Positions 1 through 11,859 of a stretch of 64,000 bases of DNA are shown here, piece after piece. The stretch is from Nemania diffusa. Lineage: Eukaryota; Ascomycota; Sordariomycetes; Xylariales; Xylariaceae. The position numbers and the translations under genes were made by a program. How positions within the stretch are numbered: position 1 is the first letter of the stretch; the number at the start of each line of letters is the position of its first letter. A model generated the notes under the pieces. That model ran no database searches. It was not told the DNA's origin and saw only the letters and a program-made list of their open reading frames with translations. The DNA lies in contig JBBPUQ010000006.1 in assembly GCA_038501195.1 (NCBI GenBank), forward strand, positions 992,001-1,056,000, read 5' to 3'.

Positions 1-481
1 GATGGCGATTAAAACCAACAAGATATTACAAGGGGTGTTCAGTAGTGAGTTGTTCGTACATGGTATATGATAGGCCAAATTGCCCTAACGTGGCAGGGGA
101 TATGAATTCTATGACGATGGTTGCATTGGCACGGGCACTATGATGCGGAGCATAAGCTACGGAGTTTGGGCCCCCTTGCACGATTCCCAACGAGTAATCA
201 TTGCATTCAAGCTGTTAGTGGTTTATATAGTCACCAACCCGATGTAGTTCATACACAGGACTAAGTAGCACCCTACGTCGATTAACATGAAAGCATGCGC
301 CTTATGCTATGACGCGCTAAATCCACCTGCAAGGTACCGGTCATTTGTTTTCCTCATTGTCAGCTCTAACACATCAGACACGCCCTCTTACCGTGGTTGC
401 GTGGTAAGCGCATTGGTAACTCCTCAAAAATATATAGGTTATAGGTTCGAATATAACCCTCTCGTTTGATACTGTACGAGT
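1..481. other. upstream region without a recognisable gene
   Basis: No open frame here has coding character. It is presumably the promoter side of the pepsin-fold gene that starts at 482. A tRNA-like stretch near 390-470 does not fold into a proper tRNA. Confidence 0.5.
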
Positions 482-2807
482 ATGGATCGTGGAATCGGCA
501 TAAAAGGGCTTCTGTTTACTTGGCTGGCATCGGGCGGTAGCCTAGGAACTACTGTGCCACGGGCTCTGAAACGCGAAGATAGTTCTAAAGCGATATCTAT
601 ATCTCCTAGTGAATATTTGTAGGTCTTGGTTGATTCCTCAGATTGCCGTGTTGTTTCTGATAGAGTTTCTAGTGAAGGGAATGACGGACCTTGGAGCACT
701 TGTATGGTATTTTCACATGATTTTCTTGTTTATGCCGGTTCATACGAATCATTTCTCTCTACACTCTACTCTGGTTTCCGAACACTACATAGCCGTTTTG
801 TTACCGTTATAGCTTGTTTTGAAAGGGCGGCACTGATTTCAATCGTTGTAGTCGATATTCGAGTCGGGACTCCAGAACAAGACGTTAGAGTGATTGTATC
901 TACTGCGTCCCCAGAATCGTTCGTCGTGCTATCAGATTATGGATGTTCGACATCCGTATTCGAGACAGTACCCGCAAACTGTGCAGTCTCCAGGGGTAAC
1001 CTGTTCAATCCGAATGAGTCCTCGAGTTGGAATGAGCTGGGCCTTTTTGGCATAAACGGAGATGGGGTTGGTCTTGAGGCCAATCTCGGATATTCCGAAA
1101 GAGCGGAATTTGCTACAGAAAGTCTTGGTCTTGGTCTTACAGGTCCAAGTCTCGAGAATCAGACCGTCGCTGGCATCGCCACCGCGGAGCCTTTCTATTT
1201 GTAAGAAACCCACCCAATGCTTCCCAATCACGAATAACAAGACAGAGTCTGATTTGTGGATGATCATAGAGGTGTCTTTGGGCTCAACACCCAACCCCTC
1301 AACTTTACCACATTGGGTAACTTTTCTTCGCCTTCTTTTCTTACTACGCTCAAAGATAATGGGGTTATTCCGAGCTTGAGCTGGAGTTATACGGCCGGCG
1401 CTAAATATCGTAAGTTTTATGGAACGAGACCAGGTGGGACATATTGCTGATATTAAATTTGTCAGGGCTCAAACAGGTGTACGGGCAATTGATTCTTTCC
1501 GGATATGACACGTCAAGATTCACTGAAACATCCGCCTCATTCTCCATGGCAGGTGATGTCACACGCGACTTGGTTGTCGTACTTCAATCTATTAGCTACA
1601 GTGGTTCGACTTCGGCCACTCTTCTTTCCGAGCCGATCGACATCTTCATAGACTCTACTGATCCGAATCTCTGGCTTCCCGAGGACGTCTGCGATGCCTT
1701 TGAAAAGGCTTTCGATCTCACCATTGACGACACAAGTGGTTTATACCTAATAAACGAAACTCATCATACTACGCTACTCAATTCAGATGCGGAGGTTACC
1801 TTCAGACTGTCTGATGTGACCTCCGGTGGAGAAGCCGTGGTAATCGTTCTTCCCTATGCCGCGTTTGATCTCACGGCAGAGTATCCTCTAGTAGAGAATA
1901 CGAGTTATTATTTCCCATTAAAACGGGCAGCCAACTCGACGCAGTACACTTTGGGGCGCACATTCTTGCAAGAAGCGTGAGGCAATCCTATAGTTAACCT
2001 AGGAACTAAAGGATCTAGAGAAATGCTAACCTCTACAATAGATATCTCTCTGCCGATTACGAGCGCGGTGTCTTCAACGTCTCGGCGTGTTCATGGGTTG
2101 CGGGCGCGGAAGAAAACCTTGTCACCATTCCTGCGAAAGACTCACGCAGTGGTGTAGATGGAAGCTCGTCTAGCTCAGGACTCGGTGGTGGTGCTATAGC
2201 CGGCATAGTAATCGGTGCTGTGGTCGGTGCCATTCTTATCGGGGCAATAATTATATACATAATTCGCCGCGAAAGAAAGAAGAGGGCATACGCAGCGCAC
2301 GATCCAGTACCCGATATGGCTGTTATCACAGGTCCAGTGCATAACCACCATTCTACGCGGACGGGAAAACACTTCTCGCCAGACACCATCGGTACTAGTA
2401 CAGATGCGGGTGGTAGCGAGGATAATAGAGAGATTAACGAGGGGGTTAATAACGATGAGAACAGCCAGCATGAGTTAGATGGGCGAGACACACAAGTCGG
2501 GCGAACAACGACCCCAGGGGAAGATGCATCGCAAGCCCAGCAGCTACATGAAACAACGAACCCCCCAGACAGAGAGCACTCACCTCTATATCATGAGCTC
2601 GCAGGGACAGAAGTGACGAAGAAAGACCTGAACACCGTGCCCGAAGTAGGAGAGTTGTCTTCATATAATAACGAGCGAGAAGAGGGTGAAGATCACCTTA
2701 ACTCGCCTTTTGTATCTACACTGGGTAGCATGGGGTGGGGGGAGGAGAGGTTAGATGCTTCTTCGGACTTGGTGTCTCCTTCTACACCTACTACCCACGA
2801 CTTCTAA
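482..2807 (+). CDS. membrane-anchored pepsin-fold (peptidase A1-like) protein, predicted inactive
   Basis: Six exons, 482..618, 673..701, 852..1200, 1270..1409, 1466..1976 and 2042..2807, join to a 643-aa protein. The ATG at 482 opens a signal peptide (about residues 1-25), then the family's N-terminal EGNDGPWSTF segment (47-56) created by two short introns. The pepsin-like body follows (about 55-415), including GIAT and SLSWSYTAGA segments typical of fungal A1-like surface proteins. The first catalytic motif, normally DTGS, reads STAS (72-75), so the first Asp is lost. The second reads DSTD (281-284), keeping Asp but not DTG. A Ser-rich linker precedes one membrane helix (about 440-463) and a basic stop-transfer RRERKKR. 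A roughly 180-residue polar cytosolic tail follows. Known of the family: many fungal paralogues keep the fold without proteolysis. Inferred: a plasma-membrane binding or sensor protein. Confidence 0.85.
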
Positions 2808-4864
2808 TTTTACGTATACAATTCTAATGTATGATATGTTTGCATCTATATTTTATTAATAAATACGCTAAGAGATTTTGGGGAGGCATGAAAATATCAA
2901 GTTGTCATGATCTCATTACGAACGGTGAGAGTACATGTTGCAATGCTCAGTAAGAAATCAAAAGACTTAAACAGTGAGTTAGAAAAGGGGGGACAGTTGG
3001 AGGCTGACAAGATTGAAGCACTTTTCAAAACCCATGATAATTTCTTAGCGTCTGTTAAGTTAATCTGCGCCAACCGAATAGGAAATAATAGTTATATTCT
3101 AACTACTAGCCAAATTATACATTGTTATCTAGCTACGGAGAGGCCCATGGGTTACTGCAAGCGCGTCCCGTTGCTTAACTAGAATTGCACTCGTATCGAT
3201 CGATGCTCCTTATTTTTTGGCATTTCAAAACTTCATCTTATAGACCTACTTTACACAACACAATGAAAGAAACCCAATTGATACTAGAGGTGTACCGACT
3301 TAAGCAGCAAGGGGGCAAGCGGCTACGGCTTTTCTATGAATTCGAGGGGCGCCAGTGGTACAGTTGGCTCGGTAGGCTAGGAGGTTAGGAACGGGTTCAC
3401 TACATGAATTCCTACATCAGTAAAATGTATTTTTTTCATAACGTAATGCTATACTAGGTACCACCATCAAGGTGACGTTGCGCAACCCTAACCTTCTACC
3501 TTTTCCAGATTTCTTTCCTGTTTTCTTTCTTGCACCACTTGCAATAGTTGCACGTATAACCCTACAATTTTGTCGATATACAATCACAATTTGAACTAAA
3601 GGTTATTTGCTACATTTATGAATACGAAGGCATGTACGTACCTCTTCACTTTCAGGAGGTGAAACCAGAAAATGGTGAGACCCCGAACATGGCGATACTT
3701 GCCGAAGCCTTGTCGGCTTCTTTCGCACCTATATCGTTACTACCACGCTTATTTAATTATGGTTTGTCTCTCGAATGGATTAATTGGTTATAAAAGAATC
3801 TGCATGAGAGTATATAAAAGGGCGGTTTGCAATTTCGGTGGTTTCTGTCAGGATCGCTAGAAACTTAACGAAGTATTCCACGAAAGTCTAGAGTGTAGAT
3901 ATTCTCCGAAGATCAGTATTCACGTCGTTTACCACGAGCGGAGTGAGATTAATGTGTGCGCGAAGTCTTGAAAGCGCATATTCGACGCAACTCTCTCTTC
4001 ACCGCGAGGGTTGGCGCTAATCACTAACCTGTGCTTGTTAGTAACATTCTAGCCAATGATACTCATTACAGTCTCACGGAGAACTACAATTCGCCCCAAC
4101 TAGTCATCCCTGTATTGGGTTGAGTGTCCACATGGAACCCTTGAGGATATTGTAGTTCCTGGTTGGATCGTCGGAGAAACCATTCAGAGATTATCACATG
4201 ATGTGGAATCGATGAGGTTCAGCTGCTGGACATGGTCTTGATCTCGCATTTGAAACATCTTGCATATTATCGAAAGATATAGGTGAAAACAGCCTCAGAA
4301 GGTTCCCCACCATGAAGAGAATACTGAAGGAAGCGGTATGTCCTTGGCCAATAGCTTCGGGATCGACCCTAGTGGATGGAGAAAGCGGGTATACAGTATT
4401 ATACCGAATCTAAAAGCGATCACAGGTTCGGCATCCGACGTTGATTGAAATCTTTCTATCAAATCAGGAAGGGTGTTTGTAGTATGGGAACACAGGTAAT
4501 GGCTTGGCGCGCTTGCATCTGACACGGAATAGCCTCGTACAATGACAAAGCATTTGCTCGAATGCATCGACAAAACAACCCTGACAAATCCGCATCGCAC
4601 GATTGAACAGGGGCCAGCGTGGCAGGTTCTCCATTAGTAGCATTGAGGACCCAAGGGCCATGCCTGACCACGGGGCTGCATCCCAAAGCCAGGGATACAC
4701 TAGGGTCCATCGTAACTAATGAATAGTATGTCGGCAGTTTACCATTCAACTCGAATAGCAAGGCTGCATAGAGTTTTAGAGCATAATATAACAACCCACA
4801 GGCTCTCGTTTAGTCTTTATCACATGATACTGCCGCCGCTAATCCTACCCCTTACATTAACTTC
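2808..4864. other. intergenic, only short unassigned open frames
   Basis: Short frames occur at 2907-3182 and 3185-3388 on the plus strand and at 4295-4794 on the minus strand. The first contains a charged, helix-like stretch and could be an exon remnant, but I recognise no family and no consistent splicing. 3,400-4,290 shows nothing. The minus frames at 4.3-4.8 kb lie opposite the upstream end of the interrupted gene at 4.9-5.9 kb. Confidence 0.4.
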
Positions 4865-5948
4865 TTGTATCTAATCAGCCTCATGGACTTTCGATTGTGG
4901 GTTATGATTCAAACTTATCAAGTCAATTCGTTAAGTGTTCTAAGTCAATCCCCCCATCTCGTGGCCGATAAAAATGTCCTCGAGATTGGTTCCATGTCTG
5001 TTTGTAGGGAGCTCTGCAAAAGGGTTGCACAAAAGCATGTGTTGTGTGGCAGCACGAGCATCAAAAATGGGAAAACGTCCGGCGAATCGACTGCATCTTG
5101 TCATACTCTTTATAGTGCCACTTGATTGCTTTTTGGGGATACCAGCTTGAGTCGCGTAATCAACGTCAGCGGCAGCTGAACCAGCGGACTTTCAATATAT
5201 ATTGACGAACCATCTCCCACTCCTTTAATCAAGCAGACCCTACTCAACAATTTTAAGACAACACCTTGTACTATTGTCATTACTCCATTACTCAGGTTAC
5301 ACGTCATGGAAAAAATCCGGAGCATACGAGGCCGTGCGCTATCGCACATTAATGAAAAGAAACCAGTTGAAGTCCGACAAGGGTTCAACTATGGTGGTGA
5401 TCTTTATGACATTGTAGGCATCACTTGTATTGTACCTAAATGATAAACTCGCTAACATTATCATCACTTTAGGTTGATGAGCTTATATGGCCTGCAGTAC
5501 ATTATGTTGATGGGCCAATGCGCCCCCATATGCAGGGCAATGCTATGTTCGCCGCGTTCTGCGAAAATGTTGAAAGCTTTGAGAAGCTTTTCAAATCCGA
5601 TCGTAATACTAGAGGATATGATGGACCGTCTCGTAGAATACCAACCTTTGTTCGACAGTATTTGCATCATCAACTGGAAAGGGTATACGAATTTTCTATA
5701 TGGAACAAGTCAGAATGGAGTGGCTGACAGCAGAGCTAGGATCTCGACTGGTTAGACATTCAGTTTTGTGAGACCGAAAACTGTCACTTACAGGACGCCT
5801 TTCTCAACGATATGATTGACACATGGGGCTTCAAGGTTGGTATAGTGGTTAGGCTCGCTATACACCTTTTATCCCTTATTCCTCTACAATCTAGTGCGGA
5901 AAGGCGTAGGCACAGTGACGATCCTGGAGATAACGAGAATAAGTTAAA
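4865..5948 (+). pseudogene. interrupted spliced gene of unknown family
   Basis: Several consecutive frames join through plausible introns into one reading. A first frame runs about 4865-5115. A second exon (about 5179-5413) contains a basic MEKIRSIRGRAL stretch and ends with GGDLYDI. It joins in phase 0 across a 59-nt intron (5414-5472) to an exon opening VDELIWPAVHYVDGPMRPH. That frame hits a stop near 5726. Skipping one base near 5703 continues it as EQVRMEWLTAELGSRL to 5749. The next exon (5794-5839, DAFLNDMIDTWGFK) and a last one (5895-5948) close the protein. I recognise no family. The single-base frameshift suggests a recent pseudogene or a sequencing error; otherwise the frame looks well preserved. 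The upstream end and exact start are unresolved. Confidence 0.4.
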
Positions 5949-7204
5949 CGACGATAGAACGGCCTACTGCCTTGCCTCTGAGGTAGTAACAGACAGCATT
6001 GGATATGAGCCACAATTCCTATGGGTTCGCACGGTAACAAGCCTCTGACATAGGTGCGATTAGAGACAAAGCTAACCACTTCTCAGGGGGTAACTAAGAT
6101 GTGTTACTTTGCCGTCTCCCACAAGTATCCGGGCTCTATGGACCGATGCTGGCTTAACCCCACGAATGAGGGTGGAAGCACTCCATTCGTCCGGGTAAAC
6201 CCATCATATCACGGGACAAGAAAGTCTCGAAATAGGAACAACTATACTGCTCGCGAAGCGCCGCCGGGGAATTATGATTCTCCGGAAGACCTTCTTTGCA
6301 TTTTCCGTACCCAATCAGCGATCTCAGCAGTCGTGGATGCAAGCAGATGTGTGTCACAACCATGATCTTTAAACCCTCGAGAAATTGCTAATATTATGTG
6401 TAGATAAGGACCCTGCAGCGCACCAAAATTGCTTTAGATTGGAGAGGAGGAGGACTCGGAATCCAACGCCCATTGTAGGCGGCGAAATAGCTACTTTGTG
6501 GGAGATTCAGAGCCCTAAAACAGAAAGGAGATGGGCATCCTTACTGAAAAGTTACATGCCTGCATCTCGATCTTCATTAATATCAAAGTTTCGGTCAGCC
6601 TGGGATTGAGAGAGAATGTCTCACGCGATAGAACTGAATATTGAACATTATAACATAAAATCATACTAGTATATTACTACATTATTTGAATGTTTGTCCT
6701 GTTACTCTTTTGTGTTTTTTTTTAAAAAAAAAAGAAAAAACTTTCTCCTATTTCTTCTCTTCTAATCCTTCCTAGTAACCTTAACTACCTAGGTACCTAT
6801 TCCTTAACGGATGTTAATAATCACAATCGCATTCAACTATCTAGGCAGGTCTATCTACGTAGGTACTGCGTAGTCTATATAGGATTGAACGCCGGTGTGG
6901 CTGTGTTCTAGGAATTAGAGAGTGTAGCTGGTTGTGGCGCTACGAATCAAGCCCCGAGTCATGCATGCTGATGCTGTACGGTACCTGTAAGAGGCACCTA
7001 ACCTCACTAAGGCATAGTGCTGCCTGCCTTTCCTGCATGCCGAGTAAATCCAAAAGATAGGTACATGTACTTAACCACGGCCATTACCATCACCATTACT
7101 TACCACTGCCAATGACACCAAGCCTATCGTCGACTTGGCCTCTGGCTTCACATCTGGCGCTACCATAGCGATGACTGCGAAATAACGCTTGTAGATCGAC
7201 CGCC
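5949..7204. other. intergenic with open stretches, then promoter DNA
   Basis: Frames at 6054-6365 and 6385-6609 (+) have some coding look but no family I know; they may be decay products of the preceding locus. From 6,700 the DNA is AT-rich with homopolymers (T then A tract at about 6715-6730). It carries CCTAGGTACCTA near 6790 and TACGTAGGTA near 6855, and then leads into the pyrophosphatase start. Confidence 0.4.
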
Positions 7205-9885
7205 ATGTCTGCCCTCCAAATAAACTCTACCGTCGAGAAAGGCAGATCGCTGCTCTCCCCTCTCTCTTACGACGACGATGCCATCTCGCTGCACAGCCGC
7301 AGCGAGCAAGACACCGACAGCGAAGATGACAAGGTACTGGCCGCCGCACGAAATAGCCGAGAACTCCGAGCTCGCGACCGCATGGTGTTGATGGAGGAGG
7401 ATGAGATGGACCAGCTGGTCCTCAATTCGAGGGCGCAGCAAGAGCGTCAGCGACGGGGCAGCAGTCTGCAACGCCGCGGTAGCAATCTCGCCCTGCCAAA
7501 CCCCATCCAGGCACTACGCCAATACGGCAAGACGCTTTCAGAGTCGGCGATCCACGATCCCGCGAACTCGGTCGAAGATCTGCACGATGAGAAGCGGAGG
7601 AGTCGGCGCAACAGGCGCAAGGCGAAAAAGGATCGTCTGCTCCAAGATGCCCGCGACGGCGAGGACGGGGAGCTCATGCACGAGATGGAGGGCGGCACGA
7701 TAAAGGATGGAAGCTCAACGGGCGAGAGCAGCGACCGAGACGATAGCGATGAACTCGACCGGCAGCACCTCATGCACGTGAAGGGCGCAAAGACGGCCAA
7801 GAATCGCAGATGGAGGAAATGGATATTTATATACACCACCATTGCCATCGCATTCGCTTTCATCGTTGCCCTGGCCTGGAAGGTATCTCTGGACAAGAAG
7901 CGCTCCATGGCCACCCAACTGAAGAGCAATGGCACTGCGCTTTTCGCCCCGACGACCCTCATCATCAGTCTGGACGGTTTCAGAGCCGACTTCTTGACAC
8001 GTGGTATAACACCACGTCTTAATGCATTCATTAAGGAGGGTGTCTCGCCGCTGTATATGACGCCGTCGTTTCCATCCGTTACATTCCCTGTGAGTAGATG
8101 CCCATAGCAATCATAGTGGTAGAGGGGAATCTAATGTCGCTCTCAGAACCACTACACTCTCGCTACTGGCTTATACCCAGAAAGCCATGGCCTCGTGGGC
8201 AATACCTTCTGGGATCCCGCCTTACAAGCAGAGTTCTACTATACTGACCCGGCCCGCAGCCTCGATCCAAAGTGGTGGGGAGGTGAGCCTTTCTGGGTCA
8301 CAGCGGAGCTCCAGGGTATACGCACAGCGGTACATATGTGGCCTGGGAGTGAAGCGCATATACACAACATGGACCCAACCTTCCTCGACAAGTACAACGG
8401 CGAGGAGATTTTGCCTAAAAAGGTCGACAGAATTCTGGAGTTTATCGACAAGCCTGGCCTAGAGAACCCGGAGCCTAGTGAACAGTTGCGGCCGCAGATC
8501 ATCGCAGCCTATGTCCCGAATGTAGACGCCATTGGCCACCGCTATGGTCCGAATAGCACGGAGATTCAGACCACGATCGCCGCGGTCGATGGCATGTTGA
8601 ATGACCTGTTCCACGGGCTCGAGCAGAGGAACCTCACCAACATCGTCAACGTCATCATCGTGTCAGATCATGGAATGGCTACTACAGACGTTAGTCGAAT
8701 GATACAAGTTGAGGATTTGGTTGACCTTACCAAAGTCGAGCATCTTGACGGGTGGCCTCTAGTCGGCATTCGTCCCAAGAAACCCGAAGACTTGCAAGTT
8801 CTCTATGAGCAAGCAGCCGAGAAAGTGAAGACCAATCCAAACTTCGACGTCTACCTCAAAGACAAGGATATGCCAGAGCGATTTCATTTCAGTAATAACG
8901 ATCGTATAGCTCCGCTGTGGATCGTCCCCAAAACTGGCTGGGCAATCGTTGAGAAGACTGAGTTCGATATCCAGGAAGCTAAAGTGAAGAATATATCATA
9001 TCACCCACGTGGATTACACGGCTATGATCACGAGCATCCTTTGATGCGAGCGATCTTTGTTGCTCGGTAAGTAACTGTCGCCATCATTTTTTACTTTTTT
9101 TTTTCGTTGCGCCAGGACCTTGGGGTTTCTTTCTCAGGCTAGGAATGATAGCTCAGCAACCTTGCATATTTCCACCACTCTTACAGATCACGCTTAACAT
9201 GCCGATAACTAACTCAGAGTACCAAACAGAGGCCCTGCTTTCCCTCACCAGCCACATAGTAAAGTCGAGACATTCCGTAAGTTATCCCTACCTATTGTAT
9301 GCTGAAGTCCCGTTTCCAAACTAACGCTTGCTAGAAAACATCAATGTGTACAACATTTTATGTGATTCAATCGGAATGAACCCGATGCCGAATAACGGAA
9401 CGCTTCGATTACCTTTGAAGGTAATTGGACCCCATAACGATGAAATACCGCTCGAACAACCGGAAGATCCCGTCCCAACGTCGACAGGCGAGGGCGTTAC
9501 TGCTACTTCGACGTCCATCCTTTCTATAGTCACACCGTCGTCGACAAAGAAGCCAGCCACGGCGACCGTAGGAGTAGACCCAGTTGAGGATGAACCGAAG
9601 CGGCCAACGCGGCCGGCAACACCCGAGAAATCGAAAGCACCGCAGCCGCCAGAAGACTCTAAACAAGAGCCCGAGGAACCGGAAGAACCTGAAGAACCCG
9701 AGGAGCCTGAGGAGCCTGAGGAGCCTGAGGAGCCTGAGGAGCCTGAGAAACCTGAGAAACCTAAGAAGCCTGATGAGAATAAGGGTAGCTCTTGGTGGAG
9801 CTCTGTCCAGGAAAGCTGGGAATGGGTTAAGGGCCAGTTTAATGATTTGGTCGACAAGGTTAGTGGCGAAGGCAGCTCAACCTAA
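7205..9885 (+). CDS. type I phosphodiesterase / nucleotide pyrophosphatase (ENPP family), type II membrane protein
   Basis: Exons 7205..8089, 8147..9066, 9230..9276 and 9335..9885 join to 800 aa. The N-terminal ~205 residues are cytosolic, highly charged and basic around 128-143. One signal-anchor helix lies at about 206-226. The catalytic domain starts at LIISLDGFR, whose Asp257 is a metal ligand. The nucleophile Thr293 sits in TFP just before intron 1, completing TFPNHYT across the join. Further metal-site segments DAIGHRYGP, SDHGM and GYDHEH follow, so all conserved ENPP elements are present. These enzymes hydrolyse nucleotide phosphodiester or pyrophosphate bonds outside the cytosol (yeast Npp1/Npp2 relatives). 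The C-terminus carries a Pro-Glu tract (9667-9772) and a Trp-containing amphipathic end. For the last short exon the AG at 9229 was preferred because it gives ARGPAFPH, as expected for the family. Confidence 0.93.
9667..9772 (+). repeat. in-frame Pro-Glu-Glu repeat tract
   Basis: About a dozen near-identical 9-nt units (GAG-CCT-GAG type) encode an EPEEPEEP tract in the C-terminal tail of the pyrophosphatase. The central units are identical at the DNA level, as expected for a slippage-prone array. The edges vary (EKPEKPKKP). Confidence 0.9.
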
Positions 9886-10693
9886 GAAATATTTCCTATT
9901 GTATACTTTATTCCGTGTACCTGTTTTGGCAGTTTTGAATGTTAGGCGCTGGTGGTTGCATTTTGGGACTTAATAACTTAGACGTTAGAAGCTCGACGCG
10001 AGAGTGATCCTTCCATAGTACCTATTCATGCATGATCAAGGTTTCTAATATTAGCAGTGAACTCTTTAGTTACCACCTTAGCTAGGCAGATGTGAGACTA
10101 GTATGTTGATAAGTACGCGGATAGCCGCAGCAGTATAAGTAGAAAATGTGATCATGTTGCTAGGAGAAAAGTGCAATTATACGTACGTATCAACTTATTT
10201 AATTGGCTCACGGAATAGCCTGAGATGATGGATCATGTTATGATTAGTATTTCCACATTGGATAGCAAGCAAAGTGGTAAATCTAGATGCTGATTGGGTA
10301 ACAAACGCCACTGAGGGGGCCGGCCATAAACAAGCTTCTGTTTGCTCGACTTACTGTCAGGGACGGTTTAGAATCCAAAGTATTGTGAAACATAAATATT
10401 TACCAAACTGTTGTCTAGTAATAAATGAAGCACGGGATATCCCATCCCGAGGAAGGCTTAGAGCTTTCCAACCAACAATAACAAGGATGCTGAACCCCTA
10501 CCGCGCGCTTCTGTGTCACGTCGTGACGGTATGGCCGACGCAAGGTCACGGGCAAAACAAACATAGGAGGCCCCTGACAACCAGCAGGCTCAGGAACATA
10601 TAAGATGGGGACAGCAAACCTCCAGCAGAAGGGATAGACACCTCTGCATCCATCTTAGCATCCCGCGTCCCGCCCACGCACCACCGCGCCAAA
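9886..10693. other. intergenic, promoter side of the lipase
   Basis: AT-rich spacer without a supportable gene. GC content rises sharply about 40 bp before the lipase start. Confidence 0.5.
10598..10603 (+). promoter_or_regulatory. possible TATA element
   Basis: TATAAG lies 91 bp upstream of the lipase ATG in an otherwise GC-rich leader. The spacing fits a short 5' UTR. Weak evidence. Confidence 0.3.
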
Positions 10694-11614
10694 ATGAACC
10701 ACTCAATAGCCCTCACCACCCGCCTCAGCGCCCTCCTAGCCGCCTGGTCCGGCAGCGTCTCGGCCCTGCTCGGCCAGTCCATGCACGCGCGCGGGCTCGA
10801 CTTCGGGATCCCCAGCGCGCTGCTCACCAGCCACCTCTACGGCGCGCCCCCCAACAACTTCACGTGCGCCTCGGCGCGCAACCCCGTGGTGATGCTGCAC
10901 GGGCTCTCCGCGGACCGCGAGGTGGACCTCAACCTGCTCCAGTACGAGCTCAACGGGCGCGGCTACTGCACCTTCTCGCAGACGTACGGCGCGTACGCCG
11001 TGCCGTCGTGGATCGGCGGGCTGGACGACATGCGCGCCTCGGCGGCGCAGATCGCGGCCTTCGTGCGCGAGGTGCGGGATAAGACGGGTGCCGCGCGCGT
11101 CGATATCGTGGGCCACTCTGAGGGCGGCGTCCAGGCGCTCTATGTCCCGCTCACGCAGGCCGGCGTCTCTGATATAGTAGAGCACGTCGTCGCGCTGGGC
11201 CCGGCGGTCCACGGCGCCACGTACTTCGGCTTCACGGACCTGTGGTACATCGGCGGGGCGGTCACGCGCGCCGCCGTGGGCGCCATCGTGAGCGCGCTGG
11301 GCTGCCCCGCGTGCGAGCAGCTCGCGCCTGGGGGGCTCGTGACGGAGGATTTTACGGCTGCGGCGGGACACATCGCGCAGGCGGGGAACAAGGTGACTAT
11401 CGTCACGTCGGCGTACGACACGCTTGTGCCTGAGGCTGTGTCGAAGGTGGACGAGCCGGGGGTGAACAATGTCGTGGTGCAGACGACGTGTCCGGACGAC
11501 AGGGTTGGGCACGCCGGGCTGGCGTGGGATAAGTCGGTGTGGCGCCTCATTGTCAACGCGCTTGAGGAGACGGATGAGGAGGTGTATGCTTGTGAGCAGG
11601 GGCTGAAGTTTTAG
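10694..11614 (+). CDS. secreted lipase class 2 / alpha-beta hydrolase
   Basis: Intronless, 306 aa. A hydrophobic signal peptide (about 1-25) is followed by an N-glycosylation site (NFT) and the oxyanion-side segment PVVMLHGLSADRE (64-76). The nucleophile elbow GHSEGG is at 140-145 with Ser142. Candidate acid and base residues are the Asp in SAYDTLVP and the His in DDRVGHAGL, so the triad appears complete. This layout matches the lipase_2 (EstA/LipA-like) group, which hydrolyses acylglycerols or other esters outside the cell. The coding sequence is far more GC-rich than its AT-rich flanks, and the third positions drive this. The exact substrate cannot be read from sequence. Confidence 0.88.
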   Translation: MNHSIALTTRLSALLAAWSGSVSALLGQSMHARGLDFGIPSALLTSHLYGAPPNNFTCASARNPVVMLHGLSADREVDLNLLQYELNGRGYCTFSQTYGAYAVPSWIGGLDDMRASAAQIAAFVREVRDKTGAARVDIVGHSEGGVQALYVPLTQAGVSDIVEHVVALGPAVHGATYFGFTDLWYIGGAVTRAAVGAIVSALGCPACEQLAPGGLVTEDFTAAAGHIAQAGNKVTIVTSAYDTLVPEAVSKVDEPGVNNVVVQTTCPDDRVGHAGLAWDKSVWRLIVNALEETDEEVYACEQGLKF

Positions 11615-11859
11615 GCTTGGCGGTTGGGCTTGGGAGGACTTTTGGATTAGAGGAGGCTGATGCCCGGCTTAATTGTACCTGTTCTATTACACGGTCACTG
11701 CTATTATATTTTATGTACCGACTCTCTATATGGACGGTTACTTTAAGGTTATGTTGTGTGTATTCAAATACTAAAACTCTAATTCTTGACATCCTTTTCC
11801 CAAGGGTGAAATTAGTATTTAACACAAGTTATCATCTTCTAGATCAGCAACCTCCAGTA

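Noticed and set aside
390..470. tRNA-like stretch with a GGTTCGAAT box
   Set aside because: The T arm does not pair correctly around the box and no acceptor stem can be formed.
5835..5860. A-box-like text TGGTATAGTGGTTAGGCTCG
   Set aside because: No B box or closing stem follows, and it sits inside a plausible intron of the interrupted gene.
10736..11512. 258-codon minus-strand ORF
   Set aside because: Arg/His/Val-rich antisense shadow of the lipase gene.
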